Of a stretch of 64,000 nt of DNA, positions 56,808-64,000 are shown piece after piece. Under the pieces are notes generated by a model, which saw nothing but the letters and a program-made list of their open reading frames with translations, was not told where the DNA came from and did not search any database. How positions within the stretch are numbered: position 1 is the first letter of the stretch; the number at the start of each line of letters is the position of its first letter. The stretch is from JBFWVR01 sp050246635 (GTDB lineage Bacteria; Acidobacteriota; Vicinamibacteria; Vicinamibacterales; UBA2999). The position numbers were made by a program, and so were the translations under genes. The stretch spans positions 146,611-210,610 of the forward strand of contig JBFWVR010000009.1 of assembly GCA_050246635.1 (NCBI GenBank). Direction: 5' to 3'.

Positions 56808-56817
56808 GTCCCGAGGT

Positions 56818-59076
56818 CTAGGCCGTCCCGCCGGACAGGCGCGTGTTCTTCACCGGCAGATCCCGCACGCGGGTGCCGGTCGCCGCGAAGATGGCGTTGC
56901 AGATGGCCGGCGCCATGGGCGGGACGCCGGGCTCCCCGACGCCGGCCGGTGCCCCGTCGCTGTCGACGATGTGCACGTGCGTGATCGTCGGGGCCTGGTG
57001 GATGCGGGCGACCTGGTAGGTGTTGAAGTTGCCCTGTTCGACGCGGCCGCCCTTGGCCGTGAGCTCCCCGAGCAGTGCGATGCTCGCCCCGAAGGTGGCC
57101 GCGCCCTCGAACTGCGCGCGCACCCGGTCGGGTGCCACGATCCGTCCGCAGTCGACCGCGATGTCGACACGGGGGATCGCGACCTGTCCCCGTTCGTCGA
57201 CCCGCACCTCGGCGACCACGGCGATGTAGCTGAAGAAGCTGCGGTGTGCCGCGAAGCCCCAGCCATGGCCCTTCGACGCCTGGCGGCCGGTCCAGCCGGA
57301 GCGATCGCGCACCAGCTCGATGACGTGCCGGAGGCGAGCCGTGTCAGGCACGAATTCCGGCCGCGCCGACAGCCCCCGCAGTTCCACGCCCTGGGCCTTC
57401 ATTTCGTCCAGCAGCTTCCGGTCCGGCCCCAGCGCCTCGAGGTAGAACTCGATCGGGTCGCGCCCGGCCGCGTGGGCCATCTCGTCGACGAACGAGCCGA
57501 TGCCGAACGCGTGGTGCACGTTGGCGACCGACCGGAGCCAGCCGATCCGCACGTGGGCCTTCGACGGCCCGTTCTCGACGCGCAGGTGGTCGAGCCGGAA
57601 GGGCAGGTCGGTGAAGCCCATCCCCAGCTGGCCGCCGCCGTACTGCTCGTCAGCGTTGTAGAGCGAGCCGATGGGCGGGAAGGTCGTCCGCTGCAGCCAC
57701 GCCGTCGGCTTGTTGTCGCCGTCGAGCGCCCCCTTGAAGTAGAGGGCGCACTCGCCGTGGTAGAAGTCGGAGCGGATGTCGTCCTCGCGCGACCACACCA
57801 CCTTCACCGGCTTGCCGGACTGCCGCGAGAGCAGCGCCGCCTCGGCGCAGTAGTCGGGGAACGACTTGCGCCCGAAGCCGCCGCCAAGCAGGGTGACATG
57901 GCACGTGACCGACGTCGGCGGGATGCCGAGCGCCTCGCCGACGACGTCCTGCACGGCCTGCGGGTTCTGGGTCGGGGCCCAGATCTCGACGGTGTCGCCG
58001 GTGACCTTCGCGACCGCCACAGGGGGTTCCATCGGCGAGTGCGAGAGCATCGGCGTGTAGTACGCCGCCTCGACGGTCTTCGCGGCGCCTGCGAACGCCG
58101 CATCGACGTCCCCGGCCTGCCGCACGACCTTCTGGGGGCTGGCGACCGTCTTCTGCATCTCGGCCTTGAAGGCCGCCGTGTCGTAGGACCCGTTCACGCC
58201 GGCGTCCCACTCCGCCTTGAGCTTGTTGCGGCCCTGGAAGGCGGCCCAGGTGTTGGTTGCGAAGACCGCGACGCCGCCCATCGGCTTCATGCCGACGGGG
58301 AAGGTGAGGCCGTCGAGCACGGCCGTGCCCGTCACGCCCTGGACCTTGAGCGCCTCGCTGTCGTCATGGCTCTTCAGGGTGGCGCCGACGACCGGCGGCC
58401 GCAGGATGGCGGCGTAGATCATGCCGTCGATCTTCGCGTCCATGCCGAACACGCCCGTGCCGTTGACGTACGCCTCCAGGTCGGCGACCGGCATCGTCTT
58501 GCCGACGTAGCGGTACTCGGACGGGGCCTTGAAGCGCAGCTCGGCGGGTTCCGGGACCGGCAGGCCACGGGCCGCGGCCACGAGCTCGCCAAATGCAAGG
58601 CGCCGGTTGCTGCCCTGGTGCACGACGAAGTGGTTCTCCGCGCGGCACTCGTCCGCCGGCACGCCCCACTGCGCGGCAGCCGCGCGTTCGAGCATCACGC
58701 GGGCCGTGGCGCCGGCCTCCCGCATCGGCTGGTAGAAGTCGCGAATCGAGCACGACCCGTCGGTGTTCTGCGACCCGTATTTCTTGTCCCCGAGCGCCTG
58801 GACGATCTCCACCCTCTCCCAGTCGGCCCCGAGCTCCTCGGCGACGACGGTCGGGAGGGCCGTGCGGATGCCGGTGCCCATTTCGGAGCGGTGGGCGATG
58901 ATGAGCGCCCGCCCGTCGGGTTCGAGCGCGAGGTAGACGTTCGGCTCCCAGGCGTCCTGGGGAAACTGCTCACGCGCCAGCGCCTCGAGCGGGAGGACGC
59001 GCGTGCCAAGGACGAACGCGCCGGCCGAGGCCAACGTGCCGAGGAAGCCGCGACGGGTGACCAGCATCACGCTCAT
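56818..59076 (-). CDS. Molybdopterin dehydrogenase large subunit, IorB type (xanthine oxidase family)
   Basis: A 752-residue catalytic subunit related to isoquinoline 1-oxidoreductase beta chain. A twin-arginine leader (TRRGFLGTLASAGAFVLG, 7-24) sends it to the periplasm. Family features include two homologous halves, EMGTGIRTALPTVVAEELG (key EMGTGI), GGGFGRKSFPDY, and the C-terminal GVGEPGVPPMAPAI with the catalytic Glu. It would hydroxylate or oxidise an aldehyde or N-heterocycle with a molybdopterin-cytosine cofactor. The substrate is unknown. ATG at 59076 overlaps the small-subunit stop as ATGA; the longer frame upstream is only the reverse of that gene. Confidence 0.9.
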   Translation of the reverse strand: MSVMLVTRRGFLGTLASAGAFVLGTRVLPLEALAREQFPQDAWEPNVYLALEPDGRALIIAHRSEMGTGIRTALPTVVAEELGADWERVEIVQALGDKKYGSQNTDGSCSIRDFYQPMREAGATARVMLERAAAAQWGVPADECRAENHFVVHQGSNRRLAFGELVAAARGLPVPEPAELRFKAPSEYRYVGKTMPVADLEAYVNGTGVFGMDAKIDGMIYAAILRPPVVGATLKSHDDSEALKVQGVTGTAVLDGLTFPVGMKPMGGVAVFATNTWAAFQGRNKLKAEWDAGVNGSYDTAAFKAEMQKTVASPQKVVRQAGDVDAAFAGAAKTVEAAYYTPMLSHSPMEPPVAVAKVTGDTVEIWAPTQNPQAVQDVVGEALGIPPTSVTCHVTLLGGGFGRKSFPDYCAEAALLSRQSGKPVKVVWSREDDIRSDFYHGECALYFKGALDGDNKPTAWLQRTTFPPIGSLYNADEQYGGGQLGMGFTDLPFRLDHLRVENGPSKAHVRIGWLRSVANVHHAFGIGSFVDEMAHAAGRDPIEFYLEALGPDRKLLDEMKAQGVELRGLSARPEFVPDTARLRHVIELVRDRSGWTGRQASKGHGWGFAAHRSFFSYIAVVAEVRVDERGQVAIPRVDIAVDCGRIVAPDRVRAQFEGAATFGASIALLGELTAKGGRVEQGNFNTYQVARIHQAPTITHVHIVDSDGAPAGVGEPGVPPMAPAICNAIFAATGTRVRDLPVKNTRLSGGTA

Positions 59077-59516
59077 GCCTGCACCCCCGCTGCCTGCTTG
59101 ATGGCCGCGCGAATCCGCTGGTAGGTCCCGCAGCGGCAGATGTTGCCGCGCATGGCCGTGTCGATCTGCTCGTCGGTGGGCTTCGGCGTGTCGGCGAGGA
59201 ACGCTGCCGCCTGCATGATCTGCCCGGTCTGGCAGTAGCCGCACTGCGGGACGTTGACGTCCTGCCAGGCCGCCTTTACGGGGTGATCGAGCGCCTCGAT
59301 CGTGACGACCGCCTTGCCGGCCGCCGCGGACATCGTCGTCGTGCAGCTCCGGACGGCGCGACCGTCGAGGTGCACGGTGCACGCGCCGCAGAGTCCCGCA
59401 CCGCAACCGAACTTGGCGCCGGTGAGGCCGAGCACGTCGCGCAGGTACCAGAGCAGGGGCATGGCGGGGTCGCCGTCGTACTCGCGCCGCACGCCGTTGA
59501 CAGTGAGCTGAACCAT
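59073..59516 (-). CDS. [2Fe-2S] small subunit of IorA type
   Basis: A 147-residue electron-transfer subunit with two [2Fe-2S] clusters. The plant-type cluster uses Cys38, Cys43, Cys46 and Cys58 (CGAGLCGACTVHL). The second uses Cys92, Cys95, Cys127 and Cys129 (QCGYCQTG, NICRCG). It pairs with the IorB-type subunit; electrons leave through these clusters, usually to a cytochrome. It has no signal and is probably exported with the large subunit. ATG at 59516 begins MVQLTVNG; GTG at 59534 would add six residues. There is no clear ribosome site for either. Confidence 0.93.
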   Translation of the reverse strand: MVQLTVNGVRREYDGDPAMPLLWYLRDVLGLTGAKFGCGAGLCGACTVHLDGRAVRSCTTTMSAAAGKAVVTIEALDHPVKAAWQDVNVPQCGYCQTGQIMQAAAFLADTPKPTDEQIDTAMRGNICRCGTYQRIRAAIKQAAGVQA

Positions 59517-59623
59517 CAGGAGAGCGTATCGCACGGTCCCGCGCGCATCAAGGGAGGCCCGCCGTTCGGGTGGGCCTATTCACGCCATGGATGGGATGCA
59601 TGCCGCGGGCACCACGTACTGGC

Positions 59624-59655
59624 CACGGAGACACGGAGACACGGAGACACGGAGG
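59624..59655. repeat. 8-bp tandem repeat (CACGGAGA)
   Basis: Four units of CACGGAGA/G in the 374-bp gap between iorA (start 59516) and the membrane-protein gene (59891). It is the reverse complement of the array at 41831-41869. Nothing else is evident in the gap. Confidence 0.9.
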
Positions 59656-59890
59656 GGGAAATGGTCGGGACTCGGCCGTATCCGCGACCTGAGCCAATCA
59701 GCACGGTGCCGGTCTCTGTGTCTTCGTATCTCTGGGGCCCGTCCGTCGTCGTCGGTGTCCGCGGCGACGCGAACGCATCGGGCCGGCTCCTACGGCCAGG
59801 AACGCCGCCCCGGCGTCTCTACAGTCGTGATGGCACCGAGACGCGCCCAGAGCGCGGCCCCCCCCCAGCCGTCCTGAGGGGAGTCGGTCC

Positions 59891-61840
59891 GTGTACGCGC
59901 GTTTCTCGACCTGGCAGGTTCGTCACGACGGTCTCGCCGTCGTAGGCCTTGCCGCACTGGCAGTCCTGCACACCTTCCCGCTGGTGTTGCACCTCGGCAC
60001 GGCTCTCCCCGGATTCGGGCTCGGAGACAACGTCACCTACCTCTGGGACCTGTGGTGGATGCGCAGCGCCCTCGATGTGGGACGCGACTTCTTCAGCACG
60101 GATCGCCTCTTCGCCCCCCTGACCGTTTCGCTGGCCCTGCACACGCATCAGGCGCTGGCCTCAGCGATCGGTGCGACGTTGCTGGCGGCCCTGCCGTTGG
60201 TCGTGGCGCAGAACATCCTGCTGATTGCCACGCTCGCCCTCAACGGGATCGCCACATACGCGTTGGCCCGGTGGCTGGGCGCATCCCGCCACGGGGCCTT
60301 TGTCGCCGGCGGCCTCGTCCTCATGGCCCCGCCAGTGACGCTGCGCCTGCTCGGGCACTTCGGCCTCGTCACGTTGTGGCCGCTGATCCTGGGATGCTGG
60401 GCGCTGGCGGCTCTCGTCCGATCGCCCAGCCCCTGGCGGGCGGCCGCTCTGGGCGCTGCCGTCGCGGCCACCGTCTACACCGACTACTACTTCAGCGTGT
60501 ACTTCGCGGCGTTCAGCGTCGTGTACGTGGTGTCCACGGTGGTCTCCGCAAGGCTGGCAGCCGGCGCGCCGCGCGCGGGCTGGCGCTGGGCGCTGGCCGC
60601 CTCCGGTCTGGCTGCCGTCACCGCGGTCGCCTTGGCCTGCTGGCCAGGCACGGGGCTGAACATAGGCGGCGTGACCATTTCCCTGCGGTCGGGTCGAAAC
60701 GCCGCGACCGTTGCCGGTCTGCTCGGCGTCGTGGCGCTGTGGCTGCGCACGAATCCCGTCGTGAAGTGGCAGGTGCGGCGCGGCAATCCAGGACCGTTCG
60801 TTGCGGCCGTCGCGCTGGCGGGCGTCATGGCTTCGGTGCTGCTGTGGCCCCTGCTCCGTCATGCCGCCACCCTCGTCATGGCGGGCGACTACATTACCGT
60901 GACGACGCCGCTCAAGAGCAGTCCCGGCGGGATCGACCTCCTGACAGCCGTGCTCGGGCCACCGGCGGGTGGGGTGTTGGGAGGCGCCGTGCGGTCTTGG
61001 TACAGAACCCTGGGGATCGATGTGATGGAAGGCAGCGCCTGGCTCGGCGTATTGCCGCCGGTCCTTGCGTGGTTCGGATACCGCACGGACACGGCGCACC
61101 GTGTCGAGTCGCGCCGATGGCTGGCGGTCGCGGTGTTCTTTGGTGTCTGGGCGCTTGGCCCCTACCTCGTCGTCGGCGGCGTCACGACCGGTGTCCTCCT
61201 GCCCGGGGCGCTTCCACACTTCCTGCCGCTCATCGACAACGCGCGCATGCCGTCGCGGGGATTGCTGGTCGTTGCGCTGGCGCTGGGCATCATGACGGGA
61301 CTCGCGTGGGAGGCGCTATGGGAGCGTCGCCGCACCGCTTGGACGGTGCCGGTCCTCGTCGTGGCCGGACTCTCGCTTCTGGCAGCACCGTTGCCCCTGA
61401 CCGTGTTGCCGGAGTCTTCGGCCTATCGCGCCCTTGCGGCCGATCCGCAGGAGGGGGCCGTCCTGCCGGTGCCCTTCGGATTCCGCGACGGCTTCGCACG
61501 CACGGGCGGGTTCGATGAGGCGACCTTGTATTTCCAGACCTGGCACGGACGGCCCATCGCCGGTGGCTTCCTGGGGCGTCTTCCTCCGCGCGTGGGTCAG
61601 TGGTATGCCGAGACTCAGCCCTTCGCGGCGCTGCTCGCCGGAGGCGGCGCCACGCCGTCCTGTGAGATTGCGTTGCGGGGGCTGCGAGCGGCTCACGTCG
61701 GATTCCTTGTCGTCGATCGCTTGGCGGTGGTCGAGTCCGACCGGGCGGTCGTGAACCTGCTGCCCGTCACGCTGGCATGGCGCGACGGGCGGTATGACGT
61801 CATGCGGTTGCGCCCGGGTGCCGACTGTCCAGGCAGCTGA
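59891..61840 (+). CDS. Polytopic membrane protein, GT-C-like
   Basis: A 649-residue protein with about eleven or twelve transmembrane helices. The first spans about 14-34 (AVVGLAALAVLHTFPLVLHL). A loop with GFGLGDNVTYLWDLWWMRSAL follows (key GDNVTYLWDLWW): an acidic residue in the first extracytoplasmic loop is typical of GT-C glycosyltransferases. A second periplasmic loop has DYYFSVYFAAFS. The C-terminal 150 residues are soluble (LPVPFGFRDGFARTGG) with a conserved-looking Asp/Glu set. It may transfer sugars from a lipid carrier, but the family is not firmly recognised. The start is GTG at 59891, with GAGGGGAG upstream. It stands alone, 18 bp before the convergent peptidase gene's stop. Confidence 0.75.
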   Translation: MYARFSTWQVRHDGLAVVGLAALAVLHTFPLVLHLGTALPGFGLGDNVTYLWDLWWMRSALDVGRDFFSTDRLFAPLTVSLALHTHQALASAIGATLLAALPLVVAQNILLIATLALNGIATYALARWLGASRHGAFVAGGLVLMAPPVTLRLLGHFGLVTLWPLILGCWALAALVRSPSPWRAAALGAAVAATVYTDYYFSVYFAAFSVVYVVSTVVSARLAAGAPRAGWRWALAASGLAAVTAVALACWPGTGLNIGGVTISLRSGRNAATVAGLLGVVALWLRTNPVVKWQVRRGNPGPFVAAVALAGVMASVLLWPLLRHAATLVMAGDYITVTTPLKSSPGGIDLLTAVLGPPAGGVLGGAVRSWYRTLGIDVMEGSAWLGVLPPVLAWFGYRTDTAHRVESRRWLAVAVFFGVWALGPYLVVGGVTTGVLLPGALPHFLPLIDNARMPSRGLLVVALALGIMTGLAWEALWERRRTAWTVPVLVVAGLSLLAAPLPLTVLPESSAYRALAADPQEGAVLPVPFGFRDGFARTGGFDEATLYFQTWHGRPIAGGFLGRLPPRVGQWYAETQPFAALLAGGGATPSCEIALRGLRAAHVGFLVVDRLAVVESDRAVVNLLPVTLAWRDGRYDVMRLRPGADCPGS

Positions 61841-61858
61841 ACGCAGCAGGAGCCGCGG

Positions 61859-63301
61859 CTACTTCCGGGGCAGCTTCTCGTCACGCATGGCGGCCTCGTA
61901 GAGCACGGTGGCCATGACGACTGACGCCTGCCGGAGGTCCGCGTCCGCGACGCGCTCGGGGGTGTCCATGTTCGTGTGGTGCGTGCGCGTGTCGTAGTCC
62001 ACGTAGTTCTGCACCGCCTGGAACCCCGGGATGCCGACCGCGAGGAACGACAGGTGGTCGGTGGCGCCGATGTGATCGGTGGTGGCAATCGTCGCGCCGA
62101 GGTCCCGGAGCGGCTCGAGCGAGCGGGAGACGATGGGCTGCACCGCCTCGTGGCCTTCCAGATAGAAGCCGGTGATGGGCGGGTAGCCGTTGTCGAGGTT
62201 GAAGTAGACGGAGTAGCGCTCGCGCTCCGCCTGCTTGTCCGGGCCCGTGAGGTGCTCGGCCACATATGCGCGGGAGCCAAGCAGGCCCTGTTCCTCACCA
62301 CCCCAGAGCGCGACCCGGATCGTCCGTCGGGGCTGCACGCCCGCGGCCTTCAGGATGCGCATGGCCTCGAGCAGGGTGGCCACGCCATCGGCATTGTCGG
62401 TGGCTCCCGCCGCCGAATGCCAGGAGTCGAGGTGCGCGCCCGCCATCACGATCTCGCCGCCGATATCTGGATCCGTGCCCGGGATCTCCGCGACGACGTT
62501 GTACGCGTTCGGGTCGTCGTCATTGAAGCGGACCTGGACGTCGACCGCGAGCCGGACGTCCTCGCCGGCCTCGAGCAGCCGGGCCACGAGGTTGTAGTGC
62601 TCGGCGGCCAGCACCACGCCAGGCGGCACCTCGTCGCCGGCGTCGCGGCCCGTCACGAAGACCGTGCCCTCCTGGCCATAGTTCGGTTCGAGGGTCACGG
62701 CCGCGCCGGCGGCGTGCAGGGCCGACGCGAGCGCCTGCTGCTCGTCGCGGTTCAGGCGCGACCTGGCCGCGGCTGGCGGGCGGAAGTCGCCGCCCGCGAC
62801 GGCACGATCCTCACGGACGAGGAAGGACTGTTGAGGGGCGGTCATCACGATTCGGCCCGACAGGTCCTCCGCGGGACGGCCCAGGCGTTCGGCGGTCGCC
62901 TCGGGCAGCCACAGCGGTGTGCCCGCGATGCGACCTTTCGTCGAGGGGGACCAGGCCTTCGGGTACCCGATCAGCGGCAGGTAGCGGGGCGAGAGCATCT
63001 CGATCGAGAACCGCTCGAGCGTCCAGCCGCGACCGAAGGCCCAGGGCTCCGCGTGGACGTTGGCGAGGCCGTACTTCCGCAGTTCCGCCTGGGTCCACTC
63101 GATGGCACGGCGGTGCGCGGGCGACGCGGTGAGCCGCGGTCCAATCGTCGTGGTCAGCATCGCGAAGGTCGCGGCGACCTGCGAGCGTTCGAGCCCTTCG
63201 GCCCGGATGCGGCGAAGGGCGTCGTCATCGGCCTGCGCGCGGGCCAGGAGCGGCACGGCGCAGAGGGCGGCGAGCACGAGGCCGGCAGTCAGGCGGGTCA
63301 T
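61859..63301 (-). CDS. M28 family metallopeptidase, secreted
   Basis: A 480-residue aminopeptidase-like enzyme. The signal peptide spans about 1-22 (LVLAALCAVPLLARAQA). A PA-like insert lies at about 130-260. The M28 zinc site is His290 (GAHLDSW), Asp302 (TDNADG), Glu336/337 (GGEEQGLLGS, catalytic and bridging), a later Asp (YFNLDNG), and the final His in THHTNMDTPERV. It would remove N-terminal amino acids from peptides in the periplasm or outside. The start is ATG 63301, whose last bases overlap a small frame's stop as ATGA. Length is typical of acidobacterial M28 proteins. Confidence 0.92.
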   Translation of the reverse strand: MTRLTAGLVLAALCAVPLLARAQADDDALRRIRAEGLERSQVAATFAMLTTTIGPRLTASPAHRRAIEWTQAELRKYGLANVHAEPWAFGRGWTLERFSIEMLSPRYLPLIGYPKAWSPSTKGRIAGTPLWLPEATAERLGRPAEDLSGRIVMTAPQQSFLVREDRAVAGGDFRPPAAARSRLNRDEQQALASALHAAGAAVTLEPNYGQEGTVFVTGRDAGDEVPPGVVLAAEHYNLVARLLEAGEDVRLAVDVQVRFNDDDPNAYNVVAEIPGTDPDIGGEIVMAGAHLDSWHSAAGATDNADGVATLLEAMRILKAAGVQPRRTIRVALWGGEEQGLLGSRAYVAEHLTGPDKQAERERYSVYFNLDNGYPPITGFYLEGHEAVQPIVSRSLEPLRDLGATIATTDHIGATDHLSFLAVGIPGFQAVQNYVDYDTRTHHTNMDTPERVADADLRQASVVMATVLYEAAMRDEKLPRK

Positions 63302-63642
63302 GCGGCGGATTCTACTCCCGAATTGCGGGTCACGAATCGACGAGAGCCAGCCACGGCCCTTCGACTTCGCTCAGGGTCGCACCGAGCTGTGCCGAGGGGC
63401 GAAGCGCACGAAGGACACGAAGAACGCGAAGCATCGCGAGGTCGTGCTGCCCGCACCAGTGACATCGACCCGGGCTTCCGTTGGTCGCCGGCGACGATCG
63501 TGTCGAGATAGGCGGCGCCGTCAGCCTCCGTCGAGCCGGGATGCGGCGAGATGCCCGCGCGATAGCCCGCGCCTTCGGTCTCGCCGAACACCTGTGCCAC
63601 GAAACCCGTGCGGTGGCGGCGCTCGAGGATGAGCCGCTCCAT
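63298..63642 (-). CDS. Doubtful small protein or gene remnant
   Basis: A 114-residue frame. The first 66 residues (TGFVAQVFGETEGAGYRAGI region, then ISPHPGSTEADGAAYLDTI) have the mixed composition of a real protein. The rest is encoded by a REP-like CCCTTCGAC repeat and is Arg/Ser-rich, so the original C-terminus has probably been replaced. Its stop overlaps the peptidase ATG as ATGA, which may be chance. No family recognised. Upstream, 63643-63953 contains another leftward frame with protein-like composition in a different phase (GDVIRIRGPFVKAS), so the whole stretch may be a decayed gene. Confidence 0.35.
   Translation of the reverse strand: MERLILERRHRTGFVAQVFGETEGAGYRAGISPHPGSTEADGAAYLDTIVAGDQRKPGSMSLVRAARPRDASRSSCPSCASPLGTARCDPERSRRAVAGSRRFVTRNSGVESAA
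63355..63431. repeat. CCCTTCGACTTCGCTCAGGG-type repeat and 9-bp relic
   Basis: A hairpin-forming REP-like block (63355-63405, CCCTTCGAC...GCTCAGGG plus GCACCGAGC) followed by two to three 9-bp CGAAGGACA units (63405-63431). Confidence 0.7.
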
Positions 63643-63888
63643 CCGGCCAGCTTAGCATCGGCGCTTGCCGGCTCCAGCACGGACCTCACCACGAAGCTGG
63701 TGGACGTGCCTCCACCAGGCGCGGACTTGCCCTGGGCGGCGGAGGCCTTCACGAAGGGCCCCCGAATCCGGATCACATCTCCAGCGGCAGCCTCGCGCGC
63801 TGGGACGTCACCCCGAACACGGGTGAGCCGCTCGGCAAGAACAGCAGCGATCCCCGAATCAGCGTCCGCACGGGCGCACGCCTTCTCG

Positions 63889-63937
63889 GATTCCTGCTTC
63901 CCGTTCTTGATTTGTGTTTCTGGATTCTGCCTTCCGC
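63889..63937. repeat. Diverged A+T-rich repeat before tRNA
   Basis: Contains GTTCTTGATT and TCTGGATTCTG, a diverged version of the element at 28664 and 47703, ending in CCTTCCGCC, the purine repeat in reverse. It lies 16 bp beyond the tRNA 3' end. Confidence 0.6.
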
Positions 63938-63953
63938 CCCGGAGGGGCGGAGG

Positions 63954-64000
63954 TGGTGGCCAGGGACGGAGTCGAACCGCCGACACCGTGATTTTCAGTC
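63954..64000 (-). tRNA. tRNA-Phe (GAA), 3' part only
   Basis: Read leftward from the window edge: CTGAAAA anticodon loop (anticodon GAA), then a variable region, a T stem-loop with TTCGACT, acceptor strand CCTGGCC, discriminator A and an encoded CCA. This is a typical tRNA-Phe 3' half; the 5' part lies beyond position 64000. Confidence 0.85.

Noticed and set aside
56785..59124. A 779-codon rightward frame opposite the IorB-type gene
   Set aside because: The leftward frame has all xanthine-oxidase family motifs; the rightward one has none and is Arg/His-rich.

Overview
This is a gene-dense, high-GC window (coding third positions are almost all G or C) from a motile, Gram-negative bacterium. 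It has an Oar-type TonB-dependent outer-membrane protein with an N-terminal carboxypeptidase-regulatory-like domain, a periplasmic-type IorA/IorB molybdenum dehydrogenase, several twin-arginine signals and a UPF0182 membrane protein. That mix, and the kind of intergenic repeats, fit Acidobacteriota (Vicinamibacteria-like). This is inference, since no rRNA gene is present to confirm it. No transposase, phage gene or CRISPR array was seen.

Layout. (1) 55-12221: a glycan-modification locus with four methyltransferase-type proteins or domains, two GT4 glycosyltransferases, a Maf/MptE-like protein, a WbqC protein, a hexapeptide acetyltransferase and a radical SAM/SPASM enzyme. Three junctions are ATGA overlaps or near-overlaps. 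The Maf-like protein beside motility genes suggests flagellin or surface glycosylation. (2) 12490-28639: a chemotaxis and motility block with single-domain and composite response regulators, motA-motB, an HPt protein, two chemoreceptors, and cheA-cheW-cheR-cheD-(receiver)-(CheX-like)-cheB. Transcription units here are preceded by a repeated sigma-28-like promoter, TCAAG-N14/15-GCCGATNN. (3) 28857-42361: mixed genes: an EF-hand protein coupled to a hybrid histidine kinase, class II photolyase, bacilliredoxin, moaA, a TonB-dependent receptor, UPF0182, an S4 RNA-binding protein and a universal stress protein. (4) 42592-54863: a complete Hyd-2-like [NiFe] uptake hydrogenase island, hybO-hybA-hybB-hybC-hybD, a Rieske protein, then hypF-hypC-hypD-hypE-hypA-hypB. 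Strong sigma-54 (-24/-12) promoters precede hybO and hypF. (5) 55003-64000: ilvD, iorB/iorA, a polytopic membrane protein, an M28 peptidase, and a tRNA-Phe that runs off the end.

How the parts work together. The receptors signal through CheW to CheA; CheR, CheB and CheD adapt the receptors; several CheY-like proteins and the CheX-like protein shape the output to the MotA/MotB stator. The sigma-28-like promoters would tie this block to late flagellar expression, although no flagellin or fliA gene lies in the window. The hydrogenase would oxidise H2 at the periplasmic face and pass electrons through HybA/HybB to quinone. The Hyp proteins build and insert the NiFe(CN)2CO centre, and HybD trims HybC.

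The gaps hold many repeats: nested inverted repeats with GGGGTC-N-GACCCC arms, an A+T-rich TTCTTGATTC element, GGAAGGC purine repeats, and minisatellites with units of 8, 9 and 13 bp. One of these supplies the stop codon of ilvD, and one encodes the N-terminus of the Rieske protein.
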